Source: Calamus simplicifolius (Eukaryota > Streptophyta > Magnoliopsida > Arecales > Arecaceae). From it: a stretch of DNA of 64,000 bases. The notes below the pieces were generated by a model that was given only the letters and a program-made list of their open reading frames with translations, was not told the DNA's origin and searched no databases. Position 1 is the stretch's first letter, and each line of letters starts with the position of its first letter. The position numbers and the translations under genes were made by a program. Positions 31,868-45,500 of the stretch are shown in pieces. Location of the stretch: assembly GCA_900491605.1 (NCBI GenBank), contig UESW01005009.1, positions 402,033 to 466,032 of the forward strand. The letters are read 5' to 3'.

Positions 31868-34800
31868 GCAAGAAGTTGGTGCCCCAAGCCTCTAACTTGC
31901 ACCAGTGTACCAGTCAGCCCAAACCTTTTACCATTGCACTAAGCAAAATAACCCTAAGGAGGCATTCAGCATCTCAAATGAGATTGCCATGGTGATCTTA
32001 AACAACCGCTAACCTTATCCTACAATGCCATGATCTTTGGTGATCTAAAATTACCATGTTTGGTATGCTATGTATTAGTAATTAATGATTCCTTACTATC
32101 TATGATTAACCTATTTAGTGTGTTATGAGAATCTAAGATCATTGACCATGTAATACGAAAATTACCCTTAACATATTTTGCAGCTACCATGATACTTTAT
32201 TATTACTTCATATTATTTATTATTATGATATTTAGGCTAAATTATAATATTATTTTTATAATACAATAATATTATATCATATTACAATTTTACTTATAAT
32301 TATAATATTATATATTATAATGTAATAGTATAACATAATATTAAACTATATTAATAAGAAAATAATATTAGGTGTCTTTTTTTTAGATGGGGGTTGCATT
32401 GGTCTTCAAATCTCAAGCCCAAAATCATGTCTGGGGTGATTTTGGATGGCCATTCTTTAGGACAGGTAAAAGATCATTGGATTGAGGTGATTTTAGGGGT
32501 TGAAGTGATTTAGGATCATTAACATGTAGGATCACTAGAGTGCAAACAAAACATAGTGATCCCATCACCTCTATCTGGATCATCGGTGACAACTATGTTG
32601 TTTTATCAGCAAATGACAACTAAGCAACGGACATTTGCTTTGGCCTTATAAAACAGATGTGTTTGTGGATGACAATAATAGTGACAGTATTTAGGACTCA
32701 TCAAATTGGTTTGGAAGTCATAAGTAAAAAAAAAAAAAAAAGATTCTTTATGAATGGGCACTGAGAGTTTGCAAATTGTTGAGACCTCCATAAGTAGTTT
32801 CACCAGCAAATGACATGGCCAAGCCATGGACATTTTCTTTCCTGTCTGTTAGAACTGGAGATGTTGCTAGATCAAATAAACTATTCGATCCTTATTAGAA
32901 ATAGAAGGAATGAAAATATTTTTAAGGAAGAGCGAACAAAAAAAAAGCAATACATCCAGAAGACTCGTTAACAACATGAAAACCAAAACTGTTTTCCATT
33001 TTGTGATGGAATAATGATAGCCTCCTTTAGCTACAAATCTTGTTCCTCCCAGACAGTGGCTATACAACATATCTTGCATAACTAATCAGAGATATATAGA
33101 TTATTTGTCAAAGAAAACACATAAAGCGATTAAACCAAACCAAAGTTCCAGACCCTAGTTGGTTCGAAAGAAAAGAATAAAGAATAATTAATAAAGAAAA
33201 TACTTCATAAATATATTAATATTATGGTTTAAAAATAACATGGAATGTTTATAGCAACAACATGAATATTGAAAAGTTAACTTTTCAGGACAATTAGATT
33301 AAGCATACCAAGCAAAGAGAAAAGGATTCATATTTCAACTGATTTCTAAAGCATTTGTGCCGAGCAGTCCTTTTCATAATATAAATCATATTTTACCTTA
33401 GATCATCATCCAACAAAAAAGAATTTGACACAAGATTCTGAGAATCTTTGTTAACCATATCCCTCATCATTGCAACAACCTGAAATTTTTATTACCATTT
33501 TTAGCACAACTAAAAACATGAAGATTTAATAATTTGAAAAGGGAAAAAATTGCAGGTCATTATGACAGGCCTCTTTTGATACGCTCTGTGTACTGTATTT
33601 ATCATCCCAGTACATTGTGCATATTCGGTATATTTGCCGCACGCTTAATGCCTGACATAAATCAAGATAAACTGAAGTCAAATGAATCCATACCAGAATC
33701 CAGTCATGAAAAATAATTTGTAGCCTACGAAAAATTAAATACTAGCAATGAGAGAAAATTATAGATGAAGAATCAACGTACCGGGCAAAGATCTTGCCTA
33801 ATTTCTTCAAGAGACTTTTTCCGCTTCTGATGTATAACCTAAGCCATTTCCAAGATGTCATAATGAAGTTTTAAAAGACAATGCTGATGAGTCTTTAAAA
33901 CATGAAAGTATAGCTTTACCAGAAACCCCACAGCTTGTCTGATGTAATTTAGCTCATGCCAAGAGGTTCCTGCATACTGCAATAGATGACAGATTAGGTT
34001 GTGAAAGATCAAAAACTGATCACAGAAAAAAATTGATAATCACCTCCTCTGTAACGTCAGCAATCCACTTCTCCAGCAATGCGAGCCCAGACTTCACATA
34101 TTCCCCATTAGAAAATGTGCAACATTCACGCCGCAGCAGTAGACTGAATCCATCAGGTTAAACTCAAATGTCTTGACATGTAAATTTTCAGTTATTTATT
34201 ACAAATTCTGTAACTTTAAAATGAAAATATATACCTATTGAAAAGTTGGATATTGATGAAGGAGAAGAGCTGGGTGATGAGTTTGCGGATAAAAAGGAAG
34301 GTACCTAGAAAAGCATTCAGATAATTTAATTATATCAATTAGGACAGTAAAAGTACATATTTTTACAGCATATTCTAGCAGCCAAAACAACATGACAAAG
34401 CAAGAACTATATTTATCAATGGTTCGTGCCAAACTTGTTAAGCAAAATGAAAGACTAATGCTCTTTAAATATAGTTACAAAAAATATTTTCTGCACATTG
34501 CAAGTGGATATTTTATGAGATAGAGGGTGAACAAAGGCTTAGATGAGTTGAGTTGAGTTGAGAGGGTGAACAAAGGCATTGAGAGGCCTAAATTTTGCAA
34601 TGCTTTCTGCTTCACCAGAATCCAAATCAAAACAATAATAAATTAGTCAAATTGCCCATAATCCATACCCCCATAATACAAGTTTCATGACTTCAGGACT
34701 CTGCAGTGCTATCAAACCTTACACATTTCTTTCAATCTATGGAGATTCTTCAATTTGTTTCTTTGATGCATTATATGTCCCACAAGGTCAAATCCAGCTC

Positions 34801-37800
34801 CCCATATTAAATTGCCACCTTTCCTCTTTAACTTGATCTTTAGTATTTCAAAGTTTAAAGAACCTTGGAACGTTGCAACCTATAAAGCAAGAGCCAGTTG
34901 CAAAATCATCCAAATTCAATGGTTCACAACGTGAACCATAAATCCAAACCCCTATGCTTGAGCCAAGGCTTATCAGTTGAATGGTAGGCCAGTCAAGCTT
35001 ATTCCCTCAAATTTCTCTCATGCCATCCCAGACACCTGAATGCTTGGAATTTATTCACAAAAAACAAAACAAGCATCCCTTTACAATATAAATAAAGATA
35101 TCAAATAGCAGGGCATGGAGTACATAAGAACAAACTTCTCTTTGCTGAACATGCCTTAAAGCAGTCCTGCAAAGAAGATTTCTACACATCAAAGTCGGGG
35201 AAAAAATGAAACACTCTTATAAGAGAATATGGTACCAATCTAACTAATACTAAAAATGCTAGACATCATCACAGCAGGAAAACCTTGGACACACAAGCAA
35301 AATGCGAGTCTGCGGATACTCAAAATGGCATCAGTTAACTATAATATCTCTGGAATGTCCTCTATAAATGATTGAGTTTCACATATATTACACAGCCAAC
35401 AGATAACATTTGCATTTGTAGAACTTGCAAGAATGAATATTTAGTAAACAAATTGGTGAAAATGCTAATTATTTTCTACAATCAACTTAAAATAACTAAA
35501 GATGAAAATTCTGACCCTTGGATGCCAGATACAGGAGCTGCTGTAGAGCGGGTGTTGGTGCAGTTGCAGGGAAGCAGATATTTTAGTAATACATCAAGAA
35601 AGCACTCAGAAAGTGGGTGAAGGTTCAAGATTTAAGGAAGACTTCAAAATAGATGTATAACCAGAGGTAGAAGACTCTAGTTGCTAAGGTTTGGCCAGAT
35701 CAGCCCACCACTAGAAGAGCTCAAGCACAATGAGATGAGTGGCAGACTCTATCAAAATTATATCAAATAGAAACTATACTGGAGTTGTGTGGCTCTCCCC
35801 TTTTCTCATAATCCAATTGCTTGGCCTGCTAAGCTTGGCTGGAACAACAGCATCGTGAAACTATATGGGATCAGCTTTAGAAAAAAAGTCCTCATTTTCC
35901 TTTTTTTAGACTTAAGTTTGATGCTACTTCAAGCTCTCCCATATTCTACAATTCAATCCATGTTACCAAAGGTCTTTGCATCTTCCTAGATTCTAAACAT
36001 TCTCACTTTAGAAAAAAAGACAGTTGCACTTAAAATGAAACCAAACTAGTGATTTCTGTAAACAATAATATTTACACATGAATTAAGTAAACTAAAGAAT
36101 GAATAAATTAAAGAATGTTAACTTCAACATACAAAGCCATCTCATCCGTTATGATATGAAATGAATAAAACAGTATAAATTGAAAAACTCACATAGTTTT
36201 GGCGTAATTGATCCATAAGTGAATCCAAGAACCTACTAATGCTGTCCCAGTGAGTGCTCAATGGCTGTTGTGGAACGCTTCCAGGCGATTTAGATACCCT
36301 TCCAGAAGGTGCTCTAGTAGATTTTGGAGCCTTCATTCAACGAAATGTTAACCAACAGGTGAAAAAAAACACATCCTCATGTCTAGCAGACATGCTCAAA
36401 ATTAATAAAAAAGGGTTAAAGAGTATCACTAAAATTAGTGAGAAACAGCAGCATTAATTATGAATCAATTTGATGAAAATCAACATGGAGTATCGCACAC
36501 CTGAATACAGTGATTTAAAAGTGGTAATATCTCCTTCTTAAGATTATCCCTGATCATTCCAAAAATCTTCTCTACACAAGCTGTCAACTGCTGCTTAAAT
36601 AATAAAGCTGGGTATCTTGCATCAACATGCACCAGGCTATCATCTGGTCCAATAAGCTTTGAAGGCGACTTTAGACTCTAGAAAAGGTAAATCAGGTGGA
36701 ATCAGTAGAGCTAATTCAAAAGGACAAAAAGAAAAGAGATTGAACAATAGTGACTGAGAAATTTAATTATAGGTTAGGAATTATGAATATCATTTCGAAT
36801 GAAAAGACAAGAAAGATAATACTGCCCACTTAGCTTTACTGATGATGCCCAGAAACCTCTGGGAGGGGAGTGGTATTGATTAAAAATATATATTTCTACT
36901 CAAACAAACTCAACTCAACTCAACTCATCTAAGCCTTTTCCCAACTGCATGGGTCGGCTACATGAATCTACTTCCTTCACTATGTTTTATTCAGGACTAA
37001 GTCGACACTCAAATTACAAATAGTTATTGTTTTTAATTATTTATGTCCATGTTAGTTTAGGTCTACCTCTATCATTACCATGCATTGTTAAAATATCACT
37101 CTTTCTAACTGAAGCATCTAAAGGTCTTCTTGTATATGTCCAAACCACCTTAATTGATTTTCTCTCATTTTATCTTCAATTGGATCTGCTCCTATCATTT
37201 CTCGTATATGTTTATATCTAATTCTATCTTTTAAAGTTTTACCACATCCATCTTAACATGCGCATTTCTGTTATACTTAATTTATTTACATGTTATTTCA
37301 GTATTGCCCAGCACTCTGTTTCATATAGCATAGCTAGCCTAATATTGGTATTATAGAATTTTTCTTTCAATTTTAATGGAATGCGTCAATCATACAATAC
37401 TCCGAAGTATTCCACTTAATCCATCGCTCTATGATTTACATCTTCACTTATTTCACCTTCTTGCTGGATAATTGTTTCCAAATACCTAAATTTTTTACTC
37501 TTTGGTATCTCTCGGCCTGCGATCTTTATTGTCTCTTTATTTGTATTTCTACTTTCACTAAAATTACATTTCATATATTCAGTCTTAGTTCTACTAATCT
37601 TGAAACCCTAAGATTCTAAAGCCTCCTTCCAAATCTCTAACTTAGCATTTAATCCAGATTTAGTTTCATCAATCAACACTATATTGTCTGCAAATAACCT
37701 CACCATGAGATATTATCTTGAATATGTTTGATTAATTCATCCATAACTAATACAAAATGATGCAGACTTAAACAGATCCTTGATGTAAACCTACAATAAT

Positions 37801-39507
37801 TGAAAACTCACTAGTTTCTCTATTGTTGTTTTAACAATAGTTATTGCTCTATCATTTTTTTTCACATTTTTTCTCTAGGTACGCTATATCACTAGTTTCT
37901 ACTCAAACAAACTCGGTGTATGAATTTTTAAAGGCTAGAACCAGCTAAAGATTGGAGCCAGTCACCTTATGTTATAACATCCATTGCCCATTTTTAATGT
38001 ATCCTGCTTTGCCGTATATTGCTACTAAAAGCTACATCTTTTGACAATAAAAACTTTCAAACACTTCAAGCGTTCCCCCAAAACCCAAGCCCAAACAGAC
38101 TCACATGCAAAAGGAGAAAAATCTTTGACCTTATGCTTCTCATGTGCCAGCTACATTTGGTCTTCACTTCACATGGCCAAGAAATTTGAAAACATATCCC
38201 ACCATCTATCCAACAAGCACACTCTAGAGACAAGTAGTTGTGGTCTAGAACATGTATTTTTTTAATGATGATGAATATAAAATGACCAATTGGCTGATAG
38301 AAAAACAGAGCTGTTGCAACACAAACCATAAACTGCACACATTAATAATATAAAGGATGTGCTCTAAAAAACCAGCGAACAGTGCATAGCCTGTGAATGA
38401 GCATGGTCAATATTGTGGACCAAAGCATTTTTTTATAAAGTGTGGATGGGCAAAAGAGTCATTATCACACAAATAAAAAATCTCATATAAGCAGGCCAAA
38501 TAACAAATTGTGCTTAGGGTTGTCAGCTTACTCACTTGCACTATCCTTCCACTTAAACCCAAAGGTACAGCAGAACGTCTAGAAGGTGTGGTTAAGAACC
38601 CATTTGATCGTAGGTTTGTTTGCAAGAGGCATAGAAGTGCTGAAGTATTGGACAACCAATAAGGCAAGATATCATTTTCGCTGTCCACCTGAAAAAATAT
38701 ATATGAGCAACAAACACAGGTATTTCAAGATTAAATGGGAACCATCTAAGAGAACAAAAATTTAAATGGGTTCTGACCTTTAGAGCATCATTGATTGCCT
38801 CAATTATGTAATCAAAAATAGCGGTCCTCTCAGCCTCAAAAGCATGCCAATGAATAAGGCATTGATATATGATACAGGCAGCAATTGGTTTACCATTTTT
38901 AAACCCCAAATTTTCTTTAATGCACCTCGAAAGGAGTTCATGATGTTCCTGCATATTAACCACACTCAGATTTACAACAAAAGCAAACTGTAAGTGCAGT
39001 CAAAATAATATCTTTATGAACTTGTTTGTTCAGCCGTACCAACTGTATTTGTGTGAAGAGACTGAACTGGCTGCAGTTAGTCAGATATTTTCTTAATCCT
39101 TTTTAAAAAAAAACTTAAAAAAACATTAATCTTCAATTAAGATGCTAATAACAACAAACTTCTATTGATTTATGCAGCAAATTAAGTGGAAATAAACTTG
39201 AAGTCACACACAACAAGCTTTCTACATTACAACTGGTTCAAGAAGGAAATATGCTTTGAAAAATAAATGGGAAATTACCTCATGCCTTTCAACAGGTAAC
39301 CTTTTTCGTCGTGAGCCAGTTAAGCTGTGTGGAAGAGGGACAAGAAACTTTGTAGGTGTTGGAGTTTCCTAGAATCAAGAAAGGTAGATACATGAAATAA
39401 TTAAATAGATGGATTGGATGCATGGACACAAGCAACTGGAAGTCATAGGATTTTACAGGTATAGTCTTCTGGTCAATGTCGGGAAGTGCAAGCAAATCAG
39501 AATGCTT
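31081..39507 (-). CDS. Myosin XI: globular tail with DIL domain (13 exons)
   Basis: The tail binds cargo adaptors. Recognisable parts: ETPTPTKFLVPLPHSLTGSR, LLSRCIKENLGFKNGKPIAA, CIIYQCLIHWHAFEAERTAI, ILPYWLSNTSALLCLLQTNL, LTACVEKIFGMIRDNLKKEI, SRFLDSLMDQLRQN, SLLLRRECCTFSNGEYVKSG, YAGTSWHELNYIRQAVGFL, VIHQKRKKSLEEIRQDLCP, VRQIYRICTMYWDDKYSTQS, VVAMMRDMVNKDSQN and the last exon SIPFSTEDISKAIPAIDPAD. The exon 34304-34235 should read VPSFFIRKLITQ but lacks one T, so its frame is lost. The next exon starts in the phase expected if that T were present. Confidence 0.92.
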
Positions 39508-42500
39508 CTGTTTTTACAGAGTGAGAACACATGTATCAGTTATCTGAGTACAGCCTTTCCATACAAAACTGTTACACCCTGCTCACTAGCTCACATCAAA
39601 CAGAAAGATAGCAGACAAATGAAGAAAGACCATAAACATATTAGAAGGAAAAAATACCTCCACAAAAGGTTTCAAAAGCCCAGTAGGGTTGTTCAAGGGA
39701 GTTAAATTTAATGTTTTTTGCCTCAAAACATGATTTTCATCTTGTAAATTTGAGAGCTTCTCCTCCAAGCTGAGATACCAGAAAATATGATCAGATTAAG
39801 CTAACGGTATGACAAGAGAGTGTAACCAGCATGAACTATGTTATACTACGAGAATATTTATGCTAGGACATGTTGATATGTCAGACTAGAAAAGTTTATC
39901 TTTCATTTGGAATCCAAATAAAAAATCTTATCTTTCATTTAGAATCCAAATAAAGAAGCTATTATTATTGTTAAACAAAGTAAGAATATAATTAAATAAC
40001 ATGTGCAGAATCATCTTCGCAAATTAGATCTTCAGCATAGTCAATTTGTCCATAAATGTTAATTAGCTTTTCTAAAGGAAAAAAGAAATGTACTTGTGCA
40101 AGTTTTTCTGAAGCTGTACGCAATTAGTTTCTGAAACTCGCAATTTCTCCAAGAAATCATCACTACATTTTCGAGCTTCAAGAAGTTCATTCTCCAATTC
40201 TGAATTCCTTTTTCCCAGGGATTCAATTGAGTTCTGCAGGAATATAACAACAAAAGCTTTCTTAACAGAAAGCAAGAAATAATGACAAATGATAGCATAT
40301 ACCACAGACCTTATTTGACTTCCTTTTCACATGATTACAAGATAAACTATAGAAAAATAAACCTAAATATCAGATAAATTTAAATAATTTTAAATATCTA
40401 ATGCTCATGACAATATCTAATGCTCATGACAAATGACAAATATCTATGCAATAAAATTTAGTTTCACCACAACTCATTGTGCAGCCGACTACTGCTGTTG
40501 CTTAGCTGTATTTACAAAATGGCATGCTTGGATATTATGACTTGAGTGAAGCATTGCAGTGCCATACAAATAAGAAAATAGCTAATCTGAAAAAACATGC
40601 CAGAAGGAAAGCAATTGGGAAAAGGGAGTATATAACTAAAGAAAGTAGAATTTAAAGAAACTGAATATAAATACACAGTTATATTCTCATCCCCACAAAC
40701 TAGAGACTAGAGGGACAGATGACTCACCAACCTCCACAATATTATAAGAGCAAAATAAAATCTGACTGATGTGCCAAATCTCCTCTGGGCCATCCAAGAA
40801 TGTGGCTCTAATTCCATTCCACTAAGTGAAACCCCAAAAATAAGGCTCATCCACTGGGCTCTGGCATTTGGTTCTCAAGAGGCCAACACACAAAAAGTTC
40901 CAGAATTCAGAGGTAACATCATTAAAACACCACACCACTGAACAAATAGAAGGCTTAGACTGATTAAGCAGCCCCGTTCAAAGTGAGAATCGAGAATCCT
41001 TAACAAGGAAGCTTCTAGCTTGGTTTAGGGTAGAGGAAACAACTAAAGATTTCTTTGCATCGAGTCTAACCCCAAGCTAAGAAGGAAATCTTGCTTCCCT
41101 TGGAGAGGGAAGGGGGAGGGGCTTTGAACTAGCACATCCATTTTCGATGCTTTTACTAGGAGGTAAAATGAAGTGCTTTGACCATACACAACATTATATT
41201 CCTCTCCCTCTCTTTCCAATTTAGTCATACTGCCTCTAGCCCATAATTGCCTCAAACCCTTCTTCCACCAGTTAGTAATATTGTTTAAGACTCTTATGCT
41301 TATGGATTGCCAAGAAATAAAGCACTTTCACTCAAAATGTCGACTACTGCAACATGGATGATCCCATTCCTAGTGCTGTCTGGCTTCAACATCTTCACAA
41401 GAACATGATGTCTTCCTCACCTCCCCTTGCCTCTATACTGTGATAGCTTCTTGAATGCTATTTAAATTCTGATCTTTCATGAGTGATTCCATTGATGAAA
41501 TCAGTGCCACTAAAGCAATCATTGTTATTCCCCCTCCTCCCTCCCTAATAACCACCAATTTCATTGTCATATCTCCAGTCCAAATTTTAGATCATGTAAT
41601 CTTTCACAAAATCACATACAAGCACACAGTCATCCTTCTTAATAAGCTCTGCATATAATACACTATGAGTACAAAGGAAGACACTAATAGTGTATGATCA
41701 AATATATTCTTCACATAGCACCTTCTAATTTCCTTGTGTGATACTCTCACTATATTAGTGACAGCATCCAACACACACTTGTCCATATACATTGGATGAT
41801 TTTCTAAAGAGAATAACTTGGACTATTTCCTTGCTTTCAAAATTAACAGTTTCCCTGTAATTTTGCTGCATACTTTCACTGGCTCCTTATTCTCCTGTAT
41901 AATTGAACACACTGGAATATCTATGAACATAATCTCCTCCAAGACCTTAACTTATTAGTATACTTATTATGACAAAATTCCATATTTCACATAATAGTTC
42001 AAGTAGTCTTTCACCTTATCATTCAACATTTCATTTACATCTTATTTAGCATGTTCAATGTCCTTTTCTCATTTTAAAACTCAATTTGCAGAATATTTAC
42101 ATTATGGAGCTAGTCTTAATAGCAGCGATTCTTCATCAATAAATGCATCATTTCATAACAGCCTAAATCCATACAAAATTTTATGAAATATGGAATCAAA
42201 GATGCATAGCTTTGAGTAGAACCAACAGCTATAATTGGCATCTAACTAAAATTAATTTACATGTCACTAAAAAGAGCAAAAAATTACCCCCCCCCCCCCC
42301 CCCCAAAAAAAAAAAAAAAAACAAAGAATCACATAAGAATGAAGCACATACAGGTTGTATAAGAATAGAAGAAATGGTAGTTAATTTGAATATATAGAAT
42401 GTGTTTTAGGAAATTTTTGACTAATTTTATATGATATAAAATCCACACTTATGTTATATTTTTTTTTCTAAAAAAGGACAAAATTAATTGTGCAAGAGTC

Positions 42501-45500
42501 ATTCAGAACTCAAGAGGAATTCATGAGACATATAAGCGGACCAGCTCAAATTTTAAATCATTCTAAGACAGAAATATTCACTTTTTATGCTTTACATGTA
42601 TAAGGATTCTGCCTTGACATGATTATACATAAATGTAAGATGATGGTGCACATTCTACACATGCTTACTCCAACCATGTAGTTGTTCAAAGACCGGGACC
42701 CCCTTTTTTAATTAAAAAAAGGAACTTACAGTGCAAGAAAGAAAATATCACCCAAATCACCTTTGAACTAGAAAAAATATTGGAAGAATCCCATCTTAGA
42801 TAAATGAAGGATATTAATTATATGACATAAAAAGTGAAATTTTGCCATTCAATATTCAAGCTTTCTGCAGCAAAGGTGTTGCCGACTGTTTTCCAATCGT
42901 GCACTTTAATGTACATATGGATGCACATGAACATGGGCAGCCCCCATCCCAGCCAAAGCACAGACATATGCACATGCATCAGAAATACACAAATTACGGT
43001 GCCCGTGCACACATCGCACTTACACATGCACAAACACATTGCACATGGAAAAACATGCTCACAAACACATGTTTATTGCCATTCCACCTAAATCCCATAC
43101 ATAGCTATCATTGCAATGAAAGTGTATGTACTCTATCATCACCACTCACCCCCTTCCCCCCCTCAAAAAAAAAAAAGGAAAAAAAAGACCATGCACACAC
43201 ACACAAAGCACAAATAAGTTTATTGCTAATTTAACCAAATCTTACACATAGTTATTCATCAGTGTTGTCAAAGGCATGCCCTAAGAACAAGGCACCAAGG
43301 GTTGACACTTCTTATATCTTAAGATGCGTCTAAGACACAAGGCATGTTTAAGGCGGGTTAGGTACATCTTATACCTTAGGTAAGATGCCTTTATTTTGGC
43401 GCATATAAAGATGAAAAAAAATGTACGCTTTTAATTTGATTTGAGACGTAAGAAAGTCATGCATTTATTCATAAGCTATATTTGTAATATTTTTTGAATT
43501 TATTATATTTATTAAACTATGTTGAATGTACCATCCCAAACACAATTATTTTCTTAACCCATAAAACAAGTAAAAATTGGAAGATAAAGGTGAAACATCC
43601 AAAGTTATATCATCGTATACAAAAGAGGAGAAAAAGCATTAAGAGACTACAAATTTTAGCTGAAAAAGAGTACTTTCATTGAGATAATAAACTAAATATA
43701 TTATCATTATAATTTTTTAAGCTTTTTTTATATTATGTATTATAAATCTTGCTTATATAAATTATTTTATTTATTTTAAAAATATAAGCCTTACTTCACT
43801 CAGACGCGCACTTATGCTTTGCACCTTACGTTGAAGTTCGAAGAACCCTTTGCACTTAAGTGCGCCTAATGCCTTTAACAACATTGGCTATCATTGTTAG
43901 AAAAGTGGAGAATTGTGAACCATGCAAGCATGTGTTTCATATTCCCCATGATAATAATCATTGTGAATATTTTGAAACTTGGTATTGTAATAGCAAAAGA
44001 AGTATCAACATGTTAAACAATGCAGAAATCCACAACAATATTAAACATTAAAGCATACCAATAAAATACACTTCATCCTATACATGAAATTTGCAAGATA
44101 TTAATGTAAAAAAAAATGTTGAACCTTCAAATAGATGTTCTCCTTTTTGAGTTCTGACATTTTAATGAGACTACTCTGCAAAGTTGCTATATCCTTCAAT
44201 GAGCAGTCTAGCTGATTCTGAAGCAAGTTATTCTTAATATGTTCATCAGCAGTGGCCAATTTGGCAGCATTTAAATCAGCACTTAATGATTCCATTTCCC
44301 CCTGAAGCTTGGACACTTCAGCTGCCTTTGACATTTCACTAGCTACCTGCATAAGAGAAGTTTGAGATATCAAGTAACTTTGCATAAAATCTTGAGCAAC
44401 AGGATAAATAAATTATCTGAAACTAAGTTCTGAAAAAATCCAGAAGGGAGGGGAAAAGAGGAAACTATGGACAAAACCAAATTCAGGTCATTAGATTTAC
44501 TAAGGCAGTACATATGTACTTAGCAGAACATACATATACAAACAGATTGCCAAGTGCCATCTCTGTGCCACGCATAAACAAGAACATTGCTATTCAGGGT
44601 TTATTTGTTTTGGACCATTTTGCATTTGAAGACATTTGGCACTCATATAGTGTATCCCAGAAAAATCATTCTCAGCAATTTGACTTGCTGATAAATGTGG
44701 ATATCCAACATTTCGCACATTTGGATATCAAACAATCAAAAAAAGAGAGAGATATTGTATAAGGAGAATAAAGTCCCAAATGGTAAGTGCTTCCTATAAA
44801 GAGAGTAAATAGCCTGAAATTGAAATGCAAAATGAAAGAAAAATTAGAACTGCACAAACAATCTCAAAGGAATGTTAGAGATACTTCAAGGCAGCATATG
44901 AGGATATTATTCCTCAACTCAACTCATCTAAGCCTTTTCCCAACTACATGGGGTCGGTTACATGAATCTGCTTCTCCACTATGCTCTATTCAGGACTAAG
45001 TCGACATTCAAATTGCAAATAGTTATATCTCTTTTAATTTGGCTACGAGGATATGATTCCGAAGGGTCATAAATTCGTTTCCACTCTCCTAGAAGCACTT
45101 GCATCTCAGGTCGATAAAAGGTACCCATGCAACTTATCAGAGTATAAGGCCTCAATGTCATGAATCCCATATCAAAGAATGTAATCGTTCAATCAAATAG
45201 GGAATACAAGGACATGAGAATGGGCACAGATTCATTAGATAAAAATGTAATGAATTCCAATGAAAAGAATTTTATCTTTGTTGTCTAAAAAGTCTTGGTG
45301 GTTTCACCAAATTTCATAAACATCATAGCAGCAGAATCACAGTCAATGCAACAAACATGAGATCAATGAATCAAAAATCCAACTCAGGTGAAATGGGATA
45401 AGACATACATTACGAGGACAGAATAGCTGTGAACCTCCCAAAGATGGACAAGGAACCTACATTCTGAATAACAGAAGACCAAGTAGTATAACGCCTTGAT

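Larger units (their letters stand above)
40234..44124 (-). other. Myosin intron (3.9 kb)
   Basis: Bounded by GTTCAA at 44124 and TGCAG at 40234. It contains a C18/A17 homopolymer pair (42287-42321), purine-rich and CA-rich low-complexity stretches (43185-43205), and an inverted-repeat element at 43260-43886. The rest is AT-rich with no recognisable element. Confidence 0.75.

Noticed and set aside
42834..43234. His/Thr-rich ORFs (up to 130 codons)
   Set aside because: Derived from CACAYA-type low-complexity sequence inside a myosin intron.
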